Shown here: piece by piece, positions 6,997 to 17,401 of the stretch | How the letters are laid out: each line of letters starts with the position of its first letter | How positions within the stretch are numbered: position 1 is the stretch's first letter | Source of the DNA: Gemmatimonadota bacterium | Lineage (GTDB): Bacteria; Gemmatimonadota; Gemmatimonadetes; Gemmatimonadales; Gemmatimonadaceae | Direction of reading: 5' to 3' | DNA: 64,000 bases | NCBI GenBank assembly: GCA_020161135.1 | Contig: JAIUOB010000003.1 | Coordinates: 62,001 to 126,000, forward strand | The notes under the pieces: generated by a model | Told to the model about the DNA's origin: nothing | The model's database searches: none | Seen by the model: only the letters and a program-made list of their open reading frames with translations | Position numbers and translations under genes: made by a program

Positions 6997-9714
6997 GTGA
7001 TCTCCCCGCCGTTCCACCTCCGGACACTCGGTCGCCTCGCGCTCGTCGATGCTGCCGGCGTTGAAGAGCCGACGCTCGGGACGCGTCGCCGGAAGCTGGC
7101 CGTACTGGCGGTGCTGGCGTTGTCGCGGCGTCCGGTGTCGCGCGACGTGCTGGTCGGCATGTTCTGGCCCGAGCAGCCCGAGGAGCGGGCACGGCACTCG
7201 CTGAGCGACACGCTGTCGCACCTCCGGCGCGTGCTGGGCGCCGAGGCGCTGGTCACCACACGCGCCGACGTGGCGCTGGCGCCCGCCGCGCCGCTCACGG
7301 TGGACGTCCTGGCGTTGCTCACGGCGGCCAGCGCGCGCGACTGGGACGGGGTGCTCACGCGGTGGCAGGGCGGTTTCGTGGCCGACCTGGCGGTTCCCGG
7401 TTCCAACGCGTTCGACCACTGGGCCGATGGCGTGCGCGCGTCGGTGGAGCAGGCGGGGGTGCGCGCGGCGGCGGCCGTGTGTGACGCGCTGGCTGCCGGC
7501 GACGCCGACGCGCAGGACCGGCGGCTTGCGGTCGCCGAGCGCTGGCTCGAGGCCGCGCCGTTGTCGGCAGACGCGGCGCGGCATCTGCTCGAGGCGGTGT
7601 CCCACGCCGGCACGGCGGAGGCCGCGCAGCGCGCGCTCGATGCGTATCAGCGTCTCGCCCGCCGGCTGCTGCAGGAGCTCGAGGCCGCGCCTGATGTGGC
7701 GTTGCAGCCGCTGGTGCAGACGCTGCGCGACCGTGTGGCGGGCGGGCCCGCGCCGTCGCAGCCGGTGACGCCGGATGTCGCGCCGACGCATGACGCGCCG
7801 ACGCATCTCGCGCCGACGCATCTCGCGCCGACGCATCTCGCGCCGACGCACGACGCCTCGGCACGCCCCGCCCGGGTGTGGGTGCGGTGGGCTGCGGTCG
7901 CGGCCGTGCTGCTGGCCGGCGTAGTCACGTGGCCCGTGCTGCGCGATCGACGCGCGGCGGGGGTGACGCGCGAGGACGCGCCCACGGTGTTTGCGAACGC
8001 GGACGGGCCGGCGCTGCTGCTCGTCGCCGATTTCGAGACGGGCGGACTCGATCCGGCCGTCGCCCTGGTCGTGGCGGAGGCGGCGCGGCAGGAGGTGGCC
8101 GCGCAGCCGCGACTCGATGTGGTCGATGCGATTGCGGTGCAGCGCGCGGTGCGCGCACTCGATGTCGCGACCGGTGTGCCCCTCGACTCGGCACTGGCGT
8201 TGCGCGTGGCGCGCGCCACCCGCGCTACGGGCGTGGTGACGGGCGGCGTCCGCGTGAGCGCAGCGGGGATGGTGCTGGACGCCACGTTGGTGACGCCCGC
8301 CGGCGAGGCACTGGGCACGGCCACCGCCGTCGCGCGCGACTCCTCGGAGCTGATTCCCTCCGCGGTGTCGCTCGTGCAGCGTCTCTTGTCGCCGGCGCGC
8401 GGCGAAACGCGACGCAATATGGAGGCAGCGACCGTCGGCAGTGCCGATCTCGATGCGCTCGCGCGCTACGCCGAGGCCGTGCGCGTGCTCGAACGCGGCG
8501 GCGACCGCGACCGCGCCGTCGCGCTGCTCGAAGAGGCGGTCGCCCGTGACAGCACCTTCGCCGTGGCGGCACGGCGCCTCGCACTGATCTACTACCGCGA
8601 GGAAGCGACGCGTGACCGCATGGTGCTCCACCTCGCCCGCGCGTGGCGTCACGCTGCGCGGCAGCCGGAGGCGGAACGCGAGCTCACGGTGGGCACCTAC
8701 CATATGCTCGTGACGGGCGATCACGCCGCGGCGGCGGCGGCGTTTCGTGCCCGTCTCGCGCTGCGCCCACGCGATCGCGCGACCTGGCACAACCTGGGGA
8801 TGATGTACCAGTACGTCGGCGATGAGCGTCGCGCGGCCGACGCCTACACCCGCGCGCTCGCCGTCGACTCGACCGTCTCGACCACCTGGCTCAACCTCAT
8901 CGATGCGCACGCCGCCCGCGGCGATACGACGCAGGCATGGCGAACCGTCGAGCGTATGGCGCGCGTGCTGCCGGGGCACGCGGGGCTGTATCTCCGCTCG
9001 GGGATGCTGGCGGCGTCACTCGGACAGATGGCGCGGGCCGATTCGCTGTATCGGTCGCTCGCGCGGGCCACGCCGGACGATCCGCGCGAACAGTCCACCG
9101 TGCTCACGCTACGGGCGGCGCTGGCGTGGGCCGCCGGCGACTCCACGGGAGGCGACGCGCTGCGCGAGCGCGCGATCGGGCACGACCGTGCGCGACGCGC
9201 CGCATCGGCGGTGCTGCGCGGCACGCTCGACCTGGCCGCGTCCGCGTGGTGGTTGCGCGGCGATACGGCGCTCGCGCGCAGGCGCCTGGCCCGCGCGCTG
9301 GCCGAGACGCCGGTGACGTCGCTGCCGCCGCTCGATCGTCCATGGCTCGAGGTGGCGACGCTGCAGGCACTCACGGGAGATCCCGACGCCGCGCGGGCGT
9401 CGCTCGCGGCGTGGGAGCGTGATGTCCCGCTGTCGCTGCGCCGCTTCGACGTGGGCGCCGCAGAATCCGTGCGGGGCGCGATTGCGCTGGCCGAGCGTCG
9501 ATACGACGAGGCGATCCGGGCGTACCGTGAAGCCTCGGGGCCGCTGTGTCCCGTGTGCGGCGTCGCGGAACTGTCGACGGCGTTCGACGCGGCGTCACGC
9601 CCCGACTCGGCGCGTGCGACGGCCGCGCGCTACCTCACGACGCCGACCGTGCGCCACGCGGACGCCACCGACGGCTGGCATCGGGCGCGCATGCTGCGGC
9701 GGCTGGCGCCGTAG
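6997..9714 (+). CDS. Membrane-anchored SARP-family activator with TolB-like and TPR regions
   Basis: This 905-residue protein starts with a SARP/OmpR-type winged helix (about residues 5-90: LRTLGRLALVD through RHSLSDTLSHLRRVLG) and a bacterial transcriptional activator domain (about 100-250). A low-complexity linker has five A-P-T-H-x repeats (262-286). One transmembrane helix (about 293-310) follows. Beyond it lie a FlgO/TolB-like domain (LLLVADFETGG; DVVDAIAVQRAV) and a long TPR array to the end. The layout resembles ToxR/CadC-type one-component regulators: DNA binding in the cytoplasm, sensing or protein binding outside. The targets are unknown. The divergent exported-protein gene is one possible target. 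Confidence 0.88.
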   Translation: MISPPFHLRTLGRLALVDAAGVEEPTLGTRRRKLAVLAVLALSRRPVSRDVLVGMFWPEQPEERARHSLSDTLSHLRRVLGAEALVTTRADVALAPAAPLTVDVLALLTAASARDWDGVLTRWQGGFVADLAVPGSNAFDHWADGVRASVEQAGVRAAAAVCDALAAGDADAQDRRLAVAERWLEAAPLSADAARHLLEAVSHAGTAEAAQRALDAYQRLARRLLQELEAAPDVALQPLVQTLRDRVAGGPAPSQPVTPDVAPTHDAPTHLAPTHLAPTHLAPTHDASARPARVWVRWAAVAAVLLAGVVTWPVLRDRRAAGVTREDAPTVFANADGPALLLVADFETGGLDPAVALVVAEAARQEVAAQPRLDVVDAIAVQRAVRALDVATGVPLDSALALRVARATRATGVVTGGVRVSAAGMVLDATLVTPAGEALGTATAVARDSSELIPSAVSLVQRLLSPARGETRRNMEAATVGSADLDALARYAEAVRVLERGGDRDRAVALLEEAVARDSTFAVAARRLALIYYREEATRDRMVLHLARAWRHAARQPEAERELTVGTYHMLVTGDHAAAAAAFRARLALRPRDRATWHNLGMMYQYVGDERRAADAYTRALAVDSTVSTTWLNLIDAHAARGDTTQAWRTVERMARVLPGHAGLYLRSGMLAASLGQMARADSLYRSLARATPDDPREQSTVLTLRAALAWAAGDSTGGDALRERAIGHDRARRAASAVLRGTLDLAASAWWLRGDTALARRRLARALAETPVTSLPPLDRPWLEVATLQALTGDPDAARASLAAWERDVPLSLRRFDVGAAESVRGAIALAERRYDEAIRAYREASGPLCPVCGVAELSTAFDAASRPDSARATAARYLTTPTVRHADATDGWHRARMLRRLAP
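7780..7854 (+). repeat. In-frame 15-bp tandem repeat, five copies
   Basis: Five copies of a 15-base unit (GCGCCGACGCATCTC type) are in codon phase and encode APTHD, APTHL x3, APTHD. They form the linker just before the transmembrane helix of the SARP/TPR protein. The three central copies are identical, which suggests recent slippage. Confidence 0.9.
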
Positions 9715-9725
9715 CGAGGCTCATT

Positions 9726-9779
9726 ACCCACGACCCAAACCCACGACCCAACAACTGATCAGTTGCTGGGTTGTGGGTT
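9726..9779. terminator. Palindrome with direct repeat between convergent genes; likely bidirectional terminator
   Basis: A 13-base direct repeat (ACCCACGACCCAA at 9726 and 9739) runs into a 42-base near-perfect palindrome (9738-9779) centred on TGATCA, with only two imperfect pairs. It lies between the stop of the SARP gene (9714) and the stop of mazG (9791), so it could terminate transcripts from both sides. Its closed palindromic form and flanking repeat could also mark a dispersed REP-like element. Confidence 0.6.
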
Positions 9780-9790
9780 GGGGTACCGGG

Positions 9791-10576
9791 TCACGGGTTG
9801 CGTTCCCCGGCCTTCACCCGGTCCCAGTAGACGTCCTGCTCCTCGAGCGAGAGCGCGGTGAGCGTCTTGCCGTCGGCGGTGGCGAGCGCCTCCATGGCGG
9901 CGTAGCGCCGCACGAACTTCGCGTTCGTGCGATCGAGGGCGAGCGCGCCGTGCACGCCGGTCTTGCGGCAGAGGTTCACGACGGCAAACAGGAGATCGCC
10001 CAACTCGGCCTCGAGCGCGTCCGGATCGTGCACGGCGCCGGTGTCGGGGTCGAGCAGCCGTGCCACTTCATCCACCTCTTCGCGCACCTTCGCCAGGGGG
10101 CCGCGCGCATCGGGCCAGTCGAAGCCCACCCCCGCCGCACGGTCCTGCAGGCGATGCGCGCGGTGCAGGCTTGGAAGGCCCGCCGGCAGCCCGTCCTCGA
10201 GCGTGCTGCGCTGCGCCTTGGCGGCCTTCATGCTCTCCCAACTGCGCTTCACCCCGTCGCCGTAGAGGTGCGGGTGCCGCGCATGCATCTTGGCGACGAG
10301 CGCACCCGCCACGTCCCGCATGCCGAAGGCGCCGCGCTCCTCGGCCACGACCGCGTGGAAGAGCACCTGCAGCAGGAGGTCCCCCAGTTCGTCGCGCAGC
10401 ACCGCGTCGTTGCCGCCGGCGATGGCGTCGTCGACCTCATGCGCCTCCTCGATGAGATACGGGCGCAGCGACTGGTGCGTCTGCACGCGGTCCCAGTCGC
10501 AGCGCGCGCGCAGGTCCTTCATGAGCGCGAGCGCGTCGTCGAGAGAACGGGGGGTTGGCGCGGTGTGGTCCGACAT
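9791..10576 (-). CDS. mazG: Nucleoside triphosphate pyrophosphohydrolase MazG
   Basis: MazG hydrolyses (d)NTPs to monophosphates and pyrophosphate, clearing damaged nucleotides. The protein has 261 residues, the length of the E. coli enzyme, and holds two MazG domains. The first has the metal-binding pattern EEAHEVDDAI followed by LRDELGDLLLQVLFHA. The second has KVREEVDEVARLL followed by EAELGDLLFAVVNL. The start at 10576 (MSDHTAP) is only 33 bases from the divergent alr, so the two share a very short promoter region. Confidence 0.93.
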   Translation of the reverse strand: MSDHTAPTPRSLDDALALMKDLRARCDWDRVQTHQSLRPYLIEEAHEVDDAIAGGNDAVLRDELGDLLLQVLFHAVVAEERGAFGMRDVAGALVAKMHARHPHLYGDGVKRSWESMKAAKAQRSTLEDGLPAGLPSLHRAHRLQDRAAGVGFDWPDARGPLAKVREEVDEVARLLDPDTGAVHDPDALEAELGDLLFAVVNLCRKTGVHGALALDRTNAKFVRRYAAMEALATADGKTLTALSLEEQDVYWDRVKAGERNP

Positions 10577-10609
10577 TGCTCCACCTCGGGGGAACGGCTT
10601 GATTGCGGC

Positions 10610-11779
10610 ATGTCCGACGGTCATCACCGCGCCGCAATCTATCCGCGTCATCACCGCGCCTGGCTCGAGGTGGATGGCGCCGCGCTGCGGCACAATGCAC
10701 GGGTGCTGCGGGCGCGCGCCGGGGTGCCGCTGGTGCCCATGGTCAAGGCCGACGCGTACGGGCTGGGCGCCGTGGCCGTCTGTCGTGCGCTGGGGCTGCC
10801 GTTCGAGGGCGCGACGCCACAAGTGGCCGCACCCGATGCGCCGTGGGGCGTCGGCGTGGCCAGCCTCGATGAAGCGGCGGAACTGCGCGAGTCGGGGTGC
10901 ACCGCGCGCATCCTGTGCGTCACCCCGCTGCTGGCGACGGAGCTCACGCGGGCGCGTGCGCTCGACGTCCGCCCGGCGCTGCATCGCCTTGATGACATCA
11001 CCGCCTGGCGCCGCCTCGGGGGGGCACCGTGGCATCTCGCCATCGACACGGGCATGGCGCGCGCGGGGGTGCGATGGGATGCCGTGGCACCGCTCGCCGG
11101 CGCGCTGCTCGCCGTGCCTCCGGAAGGGGTGTTCACCCACTTTCACAGCGCCGACGACGACCTGGCCAGCCGCGATGCGCAGGACGCCCGGTTCGAGCAG
11201 GCGCTGGCGACGCTGGGCGACGCCGTCCCGGCGGACGCCCTGCTGCACCGCGACAACAGCGGCGGCATCGTGAGCCGCACCACGGGCTCGCCGGGGCACC
11301 TCGCACGTCCCGGCATCGCGCTCTACGGCGGCATGTTCGACGACGTGCTCGACCTGGCGCCGGTCGCGCACCTGCGGGCGCGGGTGGTCGACCTGCGCGA
11401 GGTGCACGACGGGGAGAGCGTGTCGTACAACGCCACGTGGCGAGCGCAGGGCACGCGCTGCATCGCCACCCTCGCGTCCGGGTACGCCGACGGCTACCGG
11501 CGGCATCTTTCCAACCGCGGCGAGGTACTCATCCACGGGCACCGCTGCCCGGTGGCGGGGCGCGTCACGATGGACATGACCATGGTCGACGTGACCGACG
11601 TGGCCTGCGCCGTCGGGGACATTGCCACGTTGCTGGGACGGGACGGCGATGCCTGTCTCACCGCCGGCATGGTGGGAGCCCGCGCTGACGTGTCTCCGTA
11701 CGAGCTCCTCGTTGGACTCGCCCTGCGGGTTCCGCGCTTCCACCTCGACCTCGCCCCCGCGTCGCCGTTCTCCGCATGA
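10610..11779 (+). CDS. alr: Alanine racemase
   Basis: This PLP enzyme makes D-alanine for peptidoglycan. The PLP lysine is K46 in VKADAYGLG. The catalytic tyrosine lies in VSYNATW, and the C-terminal domain shows MDMTMVD and SPYELL. At 389 residues it is slightly longer than usual because about 17 residues precede the canonical WLEVDGAALRHN start. Within this N-terminal extension the DNA repeats GTCATCACCGCGCC at 10620 and 10647. The gene overlaps deoB by four bases (ATGA), so it is probably the first gene of an alr-deoB-cdd operon. Confidence 0.93.
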   Translation: MSDGHHRAAIYPRHHRAWLEVDGAALRHNARVLRARAGVPLVPMVKADAYGLGAVAVCRALGLPFEGATPQVAAPDAPWGVGVASLDEAAELRESGCTARILCVTPLLATELTRARALDVRPALHRLDDITAWRRLGGAPWHLAIDTGMARAGVRWDAVAPLAGALLAVPPEGVFTHFHSADDDLASRDAQDARFEQALATLGDAVPADALLHRDNSGGIVSRTTGSPGHLARPGIALYGGMFDDVLDLAPVAHLRARVVDLREVHDGESVSYNATWRAQGTRCIATLASGYADGYRRHLSNRGEVLIHGHRCPVAGRVTMDMTMVDVTDVACAVGDIATLLGRDGDACLTAGMVGARADVSPYELLVGLALRVPRFHLDLAPASPFSA

Positions 11780-12963
11780 GCACCGACACCCGCCGGGCCC
11801 TGCTCCTCGTCCTCGACGGCGTGGGGTGCGGGGCCGCCCCCGATACCGACGCCTACGGCGACACCGGCAGCGACACGCTGGGCAACGTGGCGCGTGCGGT
11901 CGGCGGCCTGTCCCTCCCCAACCTGCAGGCCCTGGGCCTCGGCAATGCGACCGAGGTGGCGGGCGTGCCGCCGGTCGCGGCGCCCGCAGGCGGCTACGGG
12001 GTCATGCTGCCGCGGTCGGCGGGCAAGGACTCGACGACGGGGCACTGGGAGCTCGCCGGGCTGCACCTGGCGACGCCGTTCCCCACCTACCCGCAGGGCT
12101 TCCCGGCCGAGGTGATCGACGCCTTCGCCCGCGCCACCGGGCGTCCGGTCATCGCGAACTGTGTGGCCTCGGGTACCCAGGTGATCGCCGATTTCGCCGA
12201 GGAGCAGCAGCGCAGCGGGGCGTGGATCGTGTACACCAGCGCCGACTCCGTCTTCCAGGTGGCCGCCCACGAGGACTGGATTCCCCTCGAGGAGCTCTAC
12301 CGGGCCTGTGAGACCGCCCGGGCGCTCCTCGTCGCGCCGCACGACGTGTCGCGGGTCATCGCCCGGCCGTTCGTCGGAACCCCCGGCGCCTGGCGGCGTA
12401 CCGCCAACCGGCGGGATTACTCGATCGCGCCGCCGGGCCCGACACTGCTGGACCGCCTGGAGGCGGCCGGGGTGCCGAGGGCCGGAGTGGGGAAGGTGGA
12501 CGACCTGTTCGCGGGGCGGGGGATCACCGCCCGTCACACGACGGACAACGCGGACGGCGTGGCCGCCCTGCACCAGTGGCTGGCCGAGGCACCGCGTGGG
12601 TTCTGCTTCGCCAACTTGGTAGATTTCGACCAGTTGTATGGGCATCGGAACGATGTCCCAGGCTTCCGGGGAGCGCTCGAGGCGTTCGATCGCGCGCTGC
12701 CCGGTCTCTGTGCTGCCCTCCGGGAGGACGACCTGCTGTTCATCACCGCCGATCACGGGAACGACCCGACGACCAGCTCCACCGACCACGCGCGCGAGCG
12801 GGTGCCGGTGCTGGTGGCCGGGCCGCGCGTGCGCGGTGCGGCGGTGGGCGTGCGGGACACCTTCTCGGATCTGGGGGCGACGGTGGCGGAGTGGCTCGGG
12901 GTCGCATGGAGCGGTCCGGGCACGTCGTTCCTCGCCAGCGTCGTGCCGCCGGGTCGCGCGTGA
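11776..12963 (+). CDS. deoB: Phosphopentomutase
   Basis: DeoB interconverts ribose/deoxyribose 1- and 5-phosphates in nucleoside salvage. It belongs to the alkaline-phosphatase-like superfamily and needs two metal ions. Visible motifs are [11 protein letters not shown] at the start, [11 protein letters not shown] with the phosphorylated threonine, [14 protein letters not shown], and [10 protein letters not shown] for the metal site. Its 395 residues are normal. It overlaps alr upstream and the next gene, cdd, downstream, which suits a nucleoside-salvage operon. Confidence 0.95.
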   Translation: MSTDTRRALLLVLDGVGCGAAPDTDAYGDTGSDTLGNVARAVGGLSLPNLQALGLGNATEVAGVPPVAAPAGGYGVMLPRSAGKDSTTGHWELAGLHLATPFPTYPQGFPAEVIDAFARATGRPVIANCVASGTQVIADFAEEQQRSGAWIVYTSADSVFQVAAHEDWIPLEELYRACETARALLVAPHDVSRVIARPFVGTPGAWRRTANRRDYSIAPPGPTLLDRLEAAGVPRAGVGKVDDLFAGRGITARHTTDNADGVAALHQWLAEAPRGFCFANLVDFDQLYGHRNDVPGFRGALEAFDRALPGLCAALREDDLLFITADHGNDPTTSSTDHARERVPVLVAGPRVRGAAVGVRDTFSDLGATVAEWLGVAWSGPGTSFLASVVPPGRA

Positions 12964-13406
12964 GTCCGAAGACCGGGCAGGGAACGGTGGGTTCCGCGAT
13001 CACCGCCGAGCACCTCGAACGGCTGCGGAGCGCGGCCGACGAGGCGCGCGCCAATGCGTGGTGCCCGTACTCGCACTTCCCGGTGGGCGCCGCGCTCGAG
13101 ACGGTGAACGGGCAGGTGTTCGCGGGCTGCAACGTCGAGAACGCCTCGTATCCTGCGGGAATCTGCGCGGAGCGCGTCGCGCTGGGCGCGGCCGTGGCTG
13201 CCGGAGCCCGCACCTTCACGCGGGTGGTCATCACGTCGGCGGCGGCGCAGCCGACGCCACCCTGTGGCATCTGTCGTCAGGCGCTGGTGGAGTTCGCGCC
13301 GTCGCTGGACATCATCGCCGTGACGCCCGACGGGCGCATGGCTTCCTGGTCGCTGGCGGAGCTGCTCCCCGCGCCATTCACGCCTGCTTCGCTCGAGAAT
13401 GCCTGA
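12960..13406 (+). CDS. cdd: Cytidine deaminase
   Basis: This zinc enzyme deaminates cytidine and deoxycytidine to uridines. Its 148 residues place it in the small homotetrameric class. The active site is seen as [18 protein letters not shown] with the catalytic glutamate, plus the second zinc motif PPCGICRQ. The N-terminal core [13 protein letters not shown] binds substrate. The GTG start overlaps the deoB stop (GTGA), showing translational coupling. Confidence 0.95.
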   Translation: MSPKTGQGTVGSAITAEHLERLRSAADEARANAWCPYSHFPVGAALETVNGQVFAGCNVENASYPAGICAERVALGAAVAAGARTFTRVVITSAAAQPTPPCGICRQALVEFAPSLDIIAVTPDGRMASWSLAELLPAPFTPASLENA

Positions 13407-14685
13407 GCGCGTCACCATGTCCCGGTCCCGTGGTCGCATCGCCGCCCTGCTGTTGGCAGTGAGCGCGACGATCCTCGCGGCCTGCAGTGAAACCCTCGAC
13501 GGCGGCGCGGGGTGTCCCTCGCTCTGCCCGACCCGTACCGAGTCGTTCCGCGACACGACGTTCGAGGCGGTCGTGCTCGACACGTCGATCGGCGGGTTCC
13601 CGGTCAACGGCCTCGCGCCCTACACGCTGCTCGCGAACCGTCCGGACACGCTGGTCACGCGGATGGTCGTGCGCTTCGACGCGCTGACGCAGACGTTCGC
13701 GCCCAACAAGACCGGTATCACCGAGGACATCTCGACGGTGGACTCGGTGTACGTCGTGCTGCCGGTCGACACGACGGGCTCGCGCGCATCGGGGCCGCTC
13801 ACCATCGAGGCGTTCGACGTCGACACGAGCGCGAGCGACACGGTCGCGGCGGTGGTCGCGTCGCTCTTCCGTGCCGACCGCAAGCTCGGCGCCATGACGG
13901 TCACGACGTCGGCCATCACCGACACGCTGCGCTTCGCGCTCGACAAGCAGAAGGTGGCCGCGAAGATCGTCGGCGGCTTCCCGTTGCGCGTGGGCTTCCG
14001 CATCGCGTCGGGCACCGGCCAGATGCGCTTCGTGGCGTTCGCGTCGGGCGCGGGCGCGCCGCGCGTCTCGTACGACCCGAACACCGACACCACCTATGCG
14101 CCCATCATCGTGGGCGCCAACACGACCATCCAGCTCGCGGCCGCCGAAACCGAGTTGGCGTACACGGTCTACAGCCTCGTCGACGTGGGCTCGCCGGCAC
14201 CGGGCAGCAACACGCTCACCGTCGGCGGCTTCCCGGCGTATCGCAGCTACCTGCGCTTCGCGGTCCCGGCGCGCATCAGCGACAGCAGCACCATCGTGCG
14301 CGCCGACCTGCTGCTCACCCAGCGCCGCAGCCGCTTCGGCAACGCGAACGACTCGGTGGCCATCTACCCGCTGGTACCCACGGCCACGACCGACGTGACC
14401 GACCTGCGGCGCGTGCTCGACCTGTCGGCCGATGGGTTCTTCGCCGCGGTCGACTCGACGCGGCTGGTGCCCAGCGACAGCGGCGTGCGCGCGGTGAACG
14501 TGCTCACGCTCGTGCGCTCGTGGCCCGCGCTGCCCACCGGGGTGCCGCGCGCGCTGGCGTTCCGCATCGGACTCGAGGGCGCCCAGCCGGCCGAGTTGCG
14601 CTTCTTCAGCAGCGAGGCGGCGGCGGGGCTGCGTCCACGACTGCGCATCACCTATCTCCCGAAGTCCGAGTTCGCCATCCCATGA
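13399..14685 (+). CDS. Lipoprotein of unknown function (DNRLRE-like repeats)
   Basis: The protein (428 residues from 13399; ATG 13417 is an alternative) has a lipoprotein signal with lipobox ILAAC and should be membrane-anchored. The mature part is rich in Thr, Asp and Ser and predicted beta strands. Two halves each pair a conserved Y.SYLRF-like strand with an Asp-rich loop, resembling DNRLRE-type extracellular domains (for example [12 protein letters not shown] and [13 protein letters not shown]). No catalytic motif is seen. The gene overlaps cdd upstream and the barrel gene downstream (ATGA), so lipoprotein and barrel probably work together. Confidence 0.7.
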   Translation: MPERVTMSRSRGRIAALLLAVSATILAACSETLDGGAGCPSLCPTRTESFRDTTFEAVVLDTSIGGFPVNGLAPYTLLANRPDTLVTRMVVRFDALTQTFAPNKTGITEDISTVDSVYVVLPVDTTGSRASGPLTIEAFDVDTSASDTVAAVVASLFRADRKLGAMTVTTSAITDTLRFALDKQKVAAKIVGGFPLRVGFRIASGTGQMRFVAFASGAGAPRVSYDPNTDTTYAPIIVGANTTIQLAAAETELAYTVYSLVDVGSPAPGSNTLTVGGFPAYRSYLRFAVPARISDSSTIVRADLLLTQRRSRFGNANDSVAIYPLVPTATTDVTDLRRVLDLSADGFFAAVDSTRLVPSDSGVRAVNVLTLVRSWPALPTGVPRALAFRIGLEGAQPAELRFFSSEAAAGLRPRLRITYLPKSEFAIP

Positions 14686-15821
14686 CGCGCCCCGTGTTGC
14701 GATTCGTCGCCGCCCTGCTGTTCGTGCCCGCGGCCGGTGCGGCTGCGCAGGGCTCGCTCAGCACCTTGGGCTTCGGCTATCCGGTGGGCGGGCTCAGCAC
14801 GCGCGCCGGCGGCACCGCGGGCGCCTTCGGGGAGTTCGATGCCATCACGCCGCACAACCCGGCGTCGCTGGGTGGCCTCACACGCACCGTCGTGAGCGTG
14901 CAGGCGGAGCCCGAGTTCCGCACGTTGAAGCTGTCGGGCGTCAGCGAGCGCACGTCCTCGCAGCGCATCCCGCTCATCGCGGTGGGCTTCCCGCTGAAGA
15001 ACGGCATCGGGGTGGGCTTCTCGGCCAGCAGCTTCCTCGACCGCTCGTACACCATGCGCACCACGGGCTCGGCCGTCATCGACGGCGCGACGCTCACGAC
15101 CATCGATGTACTCGATGTGCGCGGTGCCATCGGCGACCTGCGCGGCGCGGTGGGCTGGCAGGCCAACGAGCGCCTGCGCGTGGGGCTCGGCGCGCACCTC
15201 TTCACCGGCGACAATCTCGTGGCACGCGAGCGCACCTTCGATGACACGCTGTCCTTCGGCAGTGTGCTGGACAGTTCGCGCGTGACGTACTTCGGCACCG
15301 CGCTGTCGGTGGGCGGCGAGGCACGCCTGCTCAAGAACCTCGTCGGGACGCTGTCGTATCGGCTTGGCAACGGGCTCGATGCCCGTGTGCGCGACACGGT
15401 GCGCACCCGCGCCGATGTCCCCAATCGCGCCGCCGCGTCGCTACGCTACGACGGCATTCGCGGCTCGGTGTTCGCGGTGTCGGTCGAGCAGGTGGAGTGG
15501 TCGCGCATGGCGTCGCTCGGCTCGTCGCTCACGACCGCACGCAACGCGACCAACTGGTCGGTGGGGGCCGAGGTGGCTGGCCAGCGCTTTCGCGGCCTGC
15601 CCATGCTGGTGCGGGCCGGCTTTGCGTCGCGCGCGCTGCCCTTCAGCGTCACCAGCGCGGCGGTGAAGGAGTCGCGCTGGTCGACCGGACTCGGCCTCCC
15701 CATCGGCGGCGAGGCGGCCACGCTCGACTTCTCGCTCGCGCGCGCGATGCGGTCGATGTCGGGCACTGGCGCCAGGGAGTCGTCGTGGCTCCTCGGCGTG
15801 GGGCTGCAGGTACGTCCCTGA
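14682..15821 (+). CDS. Outer-membrane beta-barrel protein (FadL/PorV-like)
   Basis: This 379-residue exported protein has a signal peptide (FVAALLFVPAAGAAAQ). The mature start, FGYPVGGLSTRAGGTAGAFGEFDAITPHNPASLGG, recalls FadL/PorV-type barrels, where an NPA motif lies near the N-terminus. Many amphipathic strands follow (VGFSASSFLD, VGLGAHLF, LLGVGLQV), and the chain ends close to the last strand. It starts inside the stop of the lipoprotein gene. A partnership between the two in the outer membrane is likely; the substrate is unknown. Confidence 0.75.
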   Translation: MTRPVLRFVAALLFVPAAGAAAQGSLSTLGFGYPVGGLSTRAGGTAGAFGEFDAITPHNPASLGGLTRTVVSVQAEPEFRTLKLSGVSERTSSQRIPLIAVGFPLKNGIGVGFSASSFLDRSYTMRTTGSAVIDGATLTTIDVLDVRGAIGDLRGAVGWQANERLRVGLGAHLFTGDNLVARERTFDDTLSFGSVLDSSRVTYFGTALSVGGEARLLKNLVGTLSYRLGNGLDARVRDTVRTRADVPNRAAASLRYDGIRGSVFAVSVEQVEWSRMASLGSSLTTARNATNWSVGAEVAGQRFRGLPMLVRAGFASRALPFSVTSAAVKESRWSTGLGLPIGGEAATLDFSLARAMRSMSGTGARESSWLLGVGLQVRP

Positions 15822-15843
15822 CCTGCGCCGCGAGCCTGTCCGC

Positions 15844-17283
<1,440 letters not shown>

Positions 17284-17302
17284 CACGTCGTCGCGGGTCC
17301 AG

Positions 17303-17329
17303 CGGTCGCGGCGAGGGCTCGCGCGACCG
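17303..17329 (+). terminator. Hairpin after miaB
   Basis: CGGTCGCG at 17303-17310 pairs with CGCGACCG at 17322-17329, and GCGAG pairs with CTCGC inside it. This gives about 12 pairs with one bulged base and a two-base loop. The T-tract after it is weak, so it may be Rho-assisted. It lies in the 118-base gap before comEC. Confidence 0.5.
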
Positions 17330-17401
17330 TCGTGCGTTGTCGTGATGCCGCACGCAGTATTTCGATGACGGGCGCCCGCGCGGCCTGACGCATCGTGCCG
17401 C

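Noticed and set aside
6946..8979. A minus-strand frame of 677 codons opposite the SARP/TPR gene
   Set aside because: Arg/His-rich shadow with no domain; it also overlaps the divergent promoter region.
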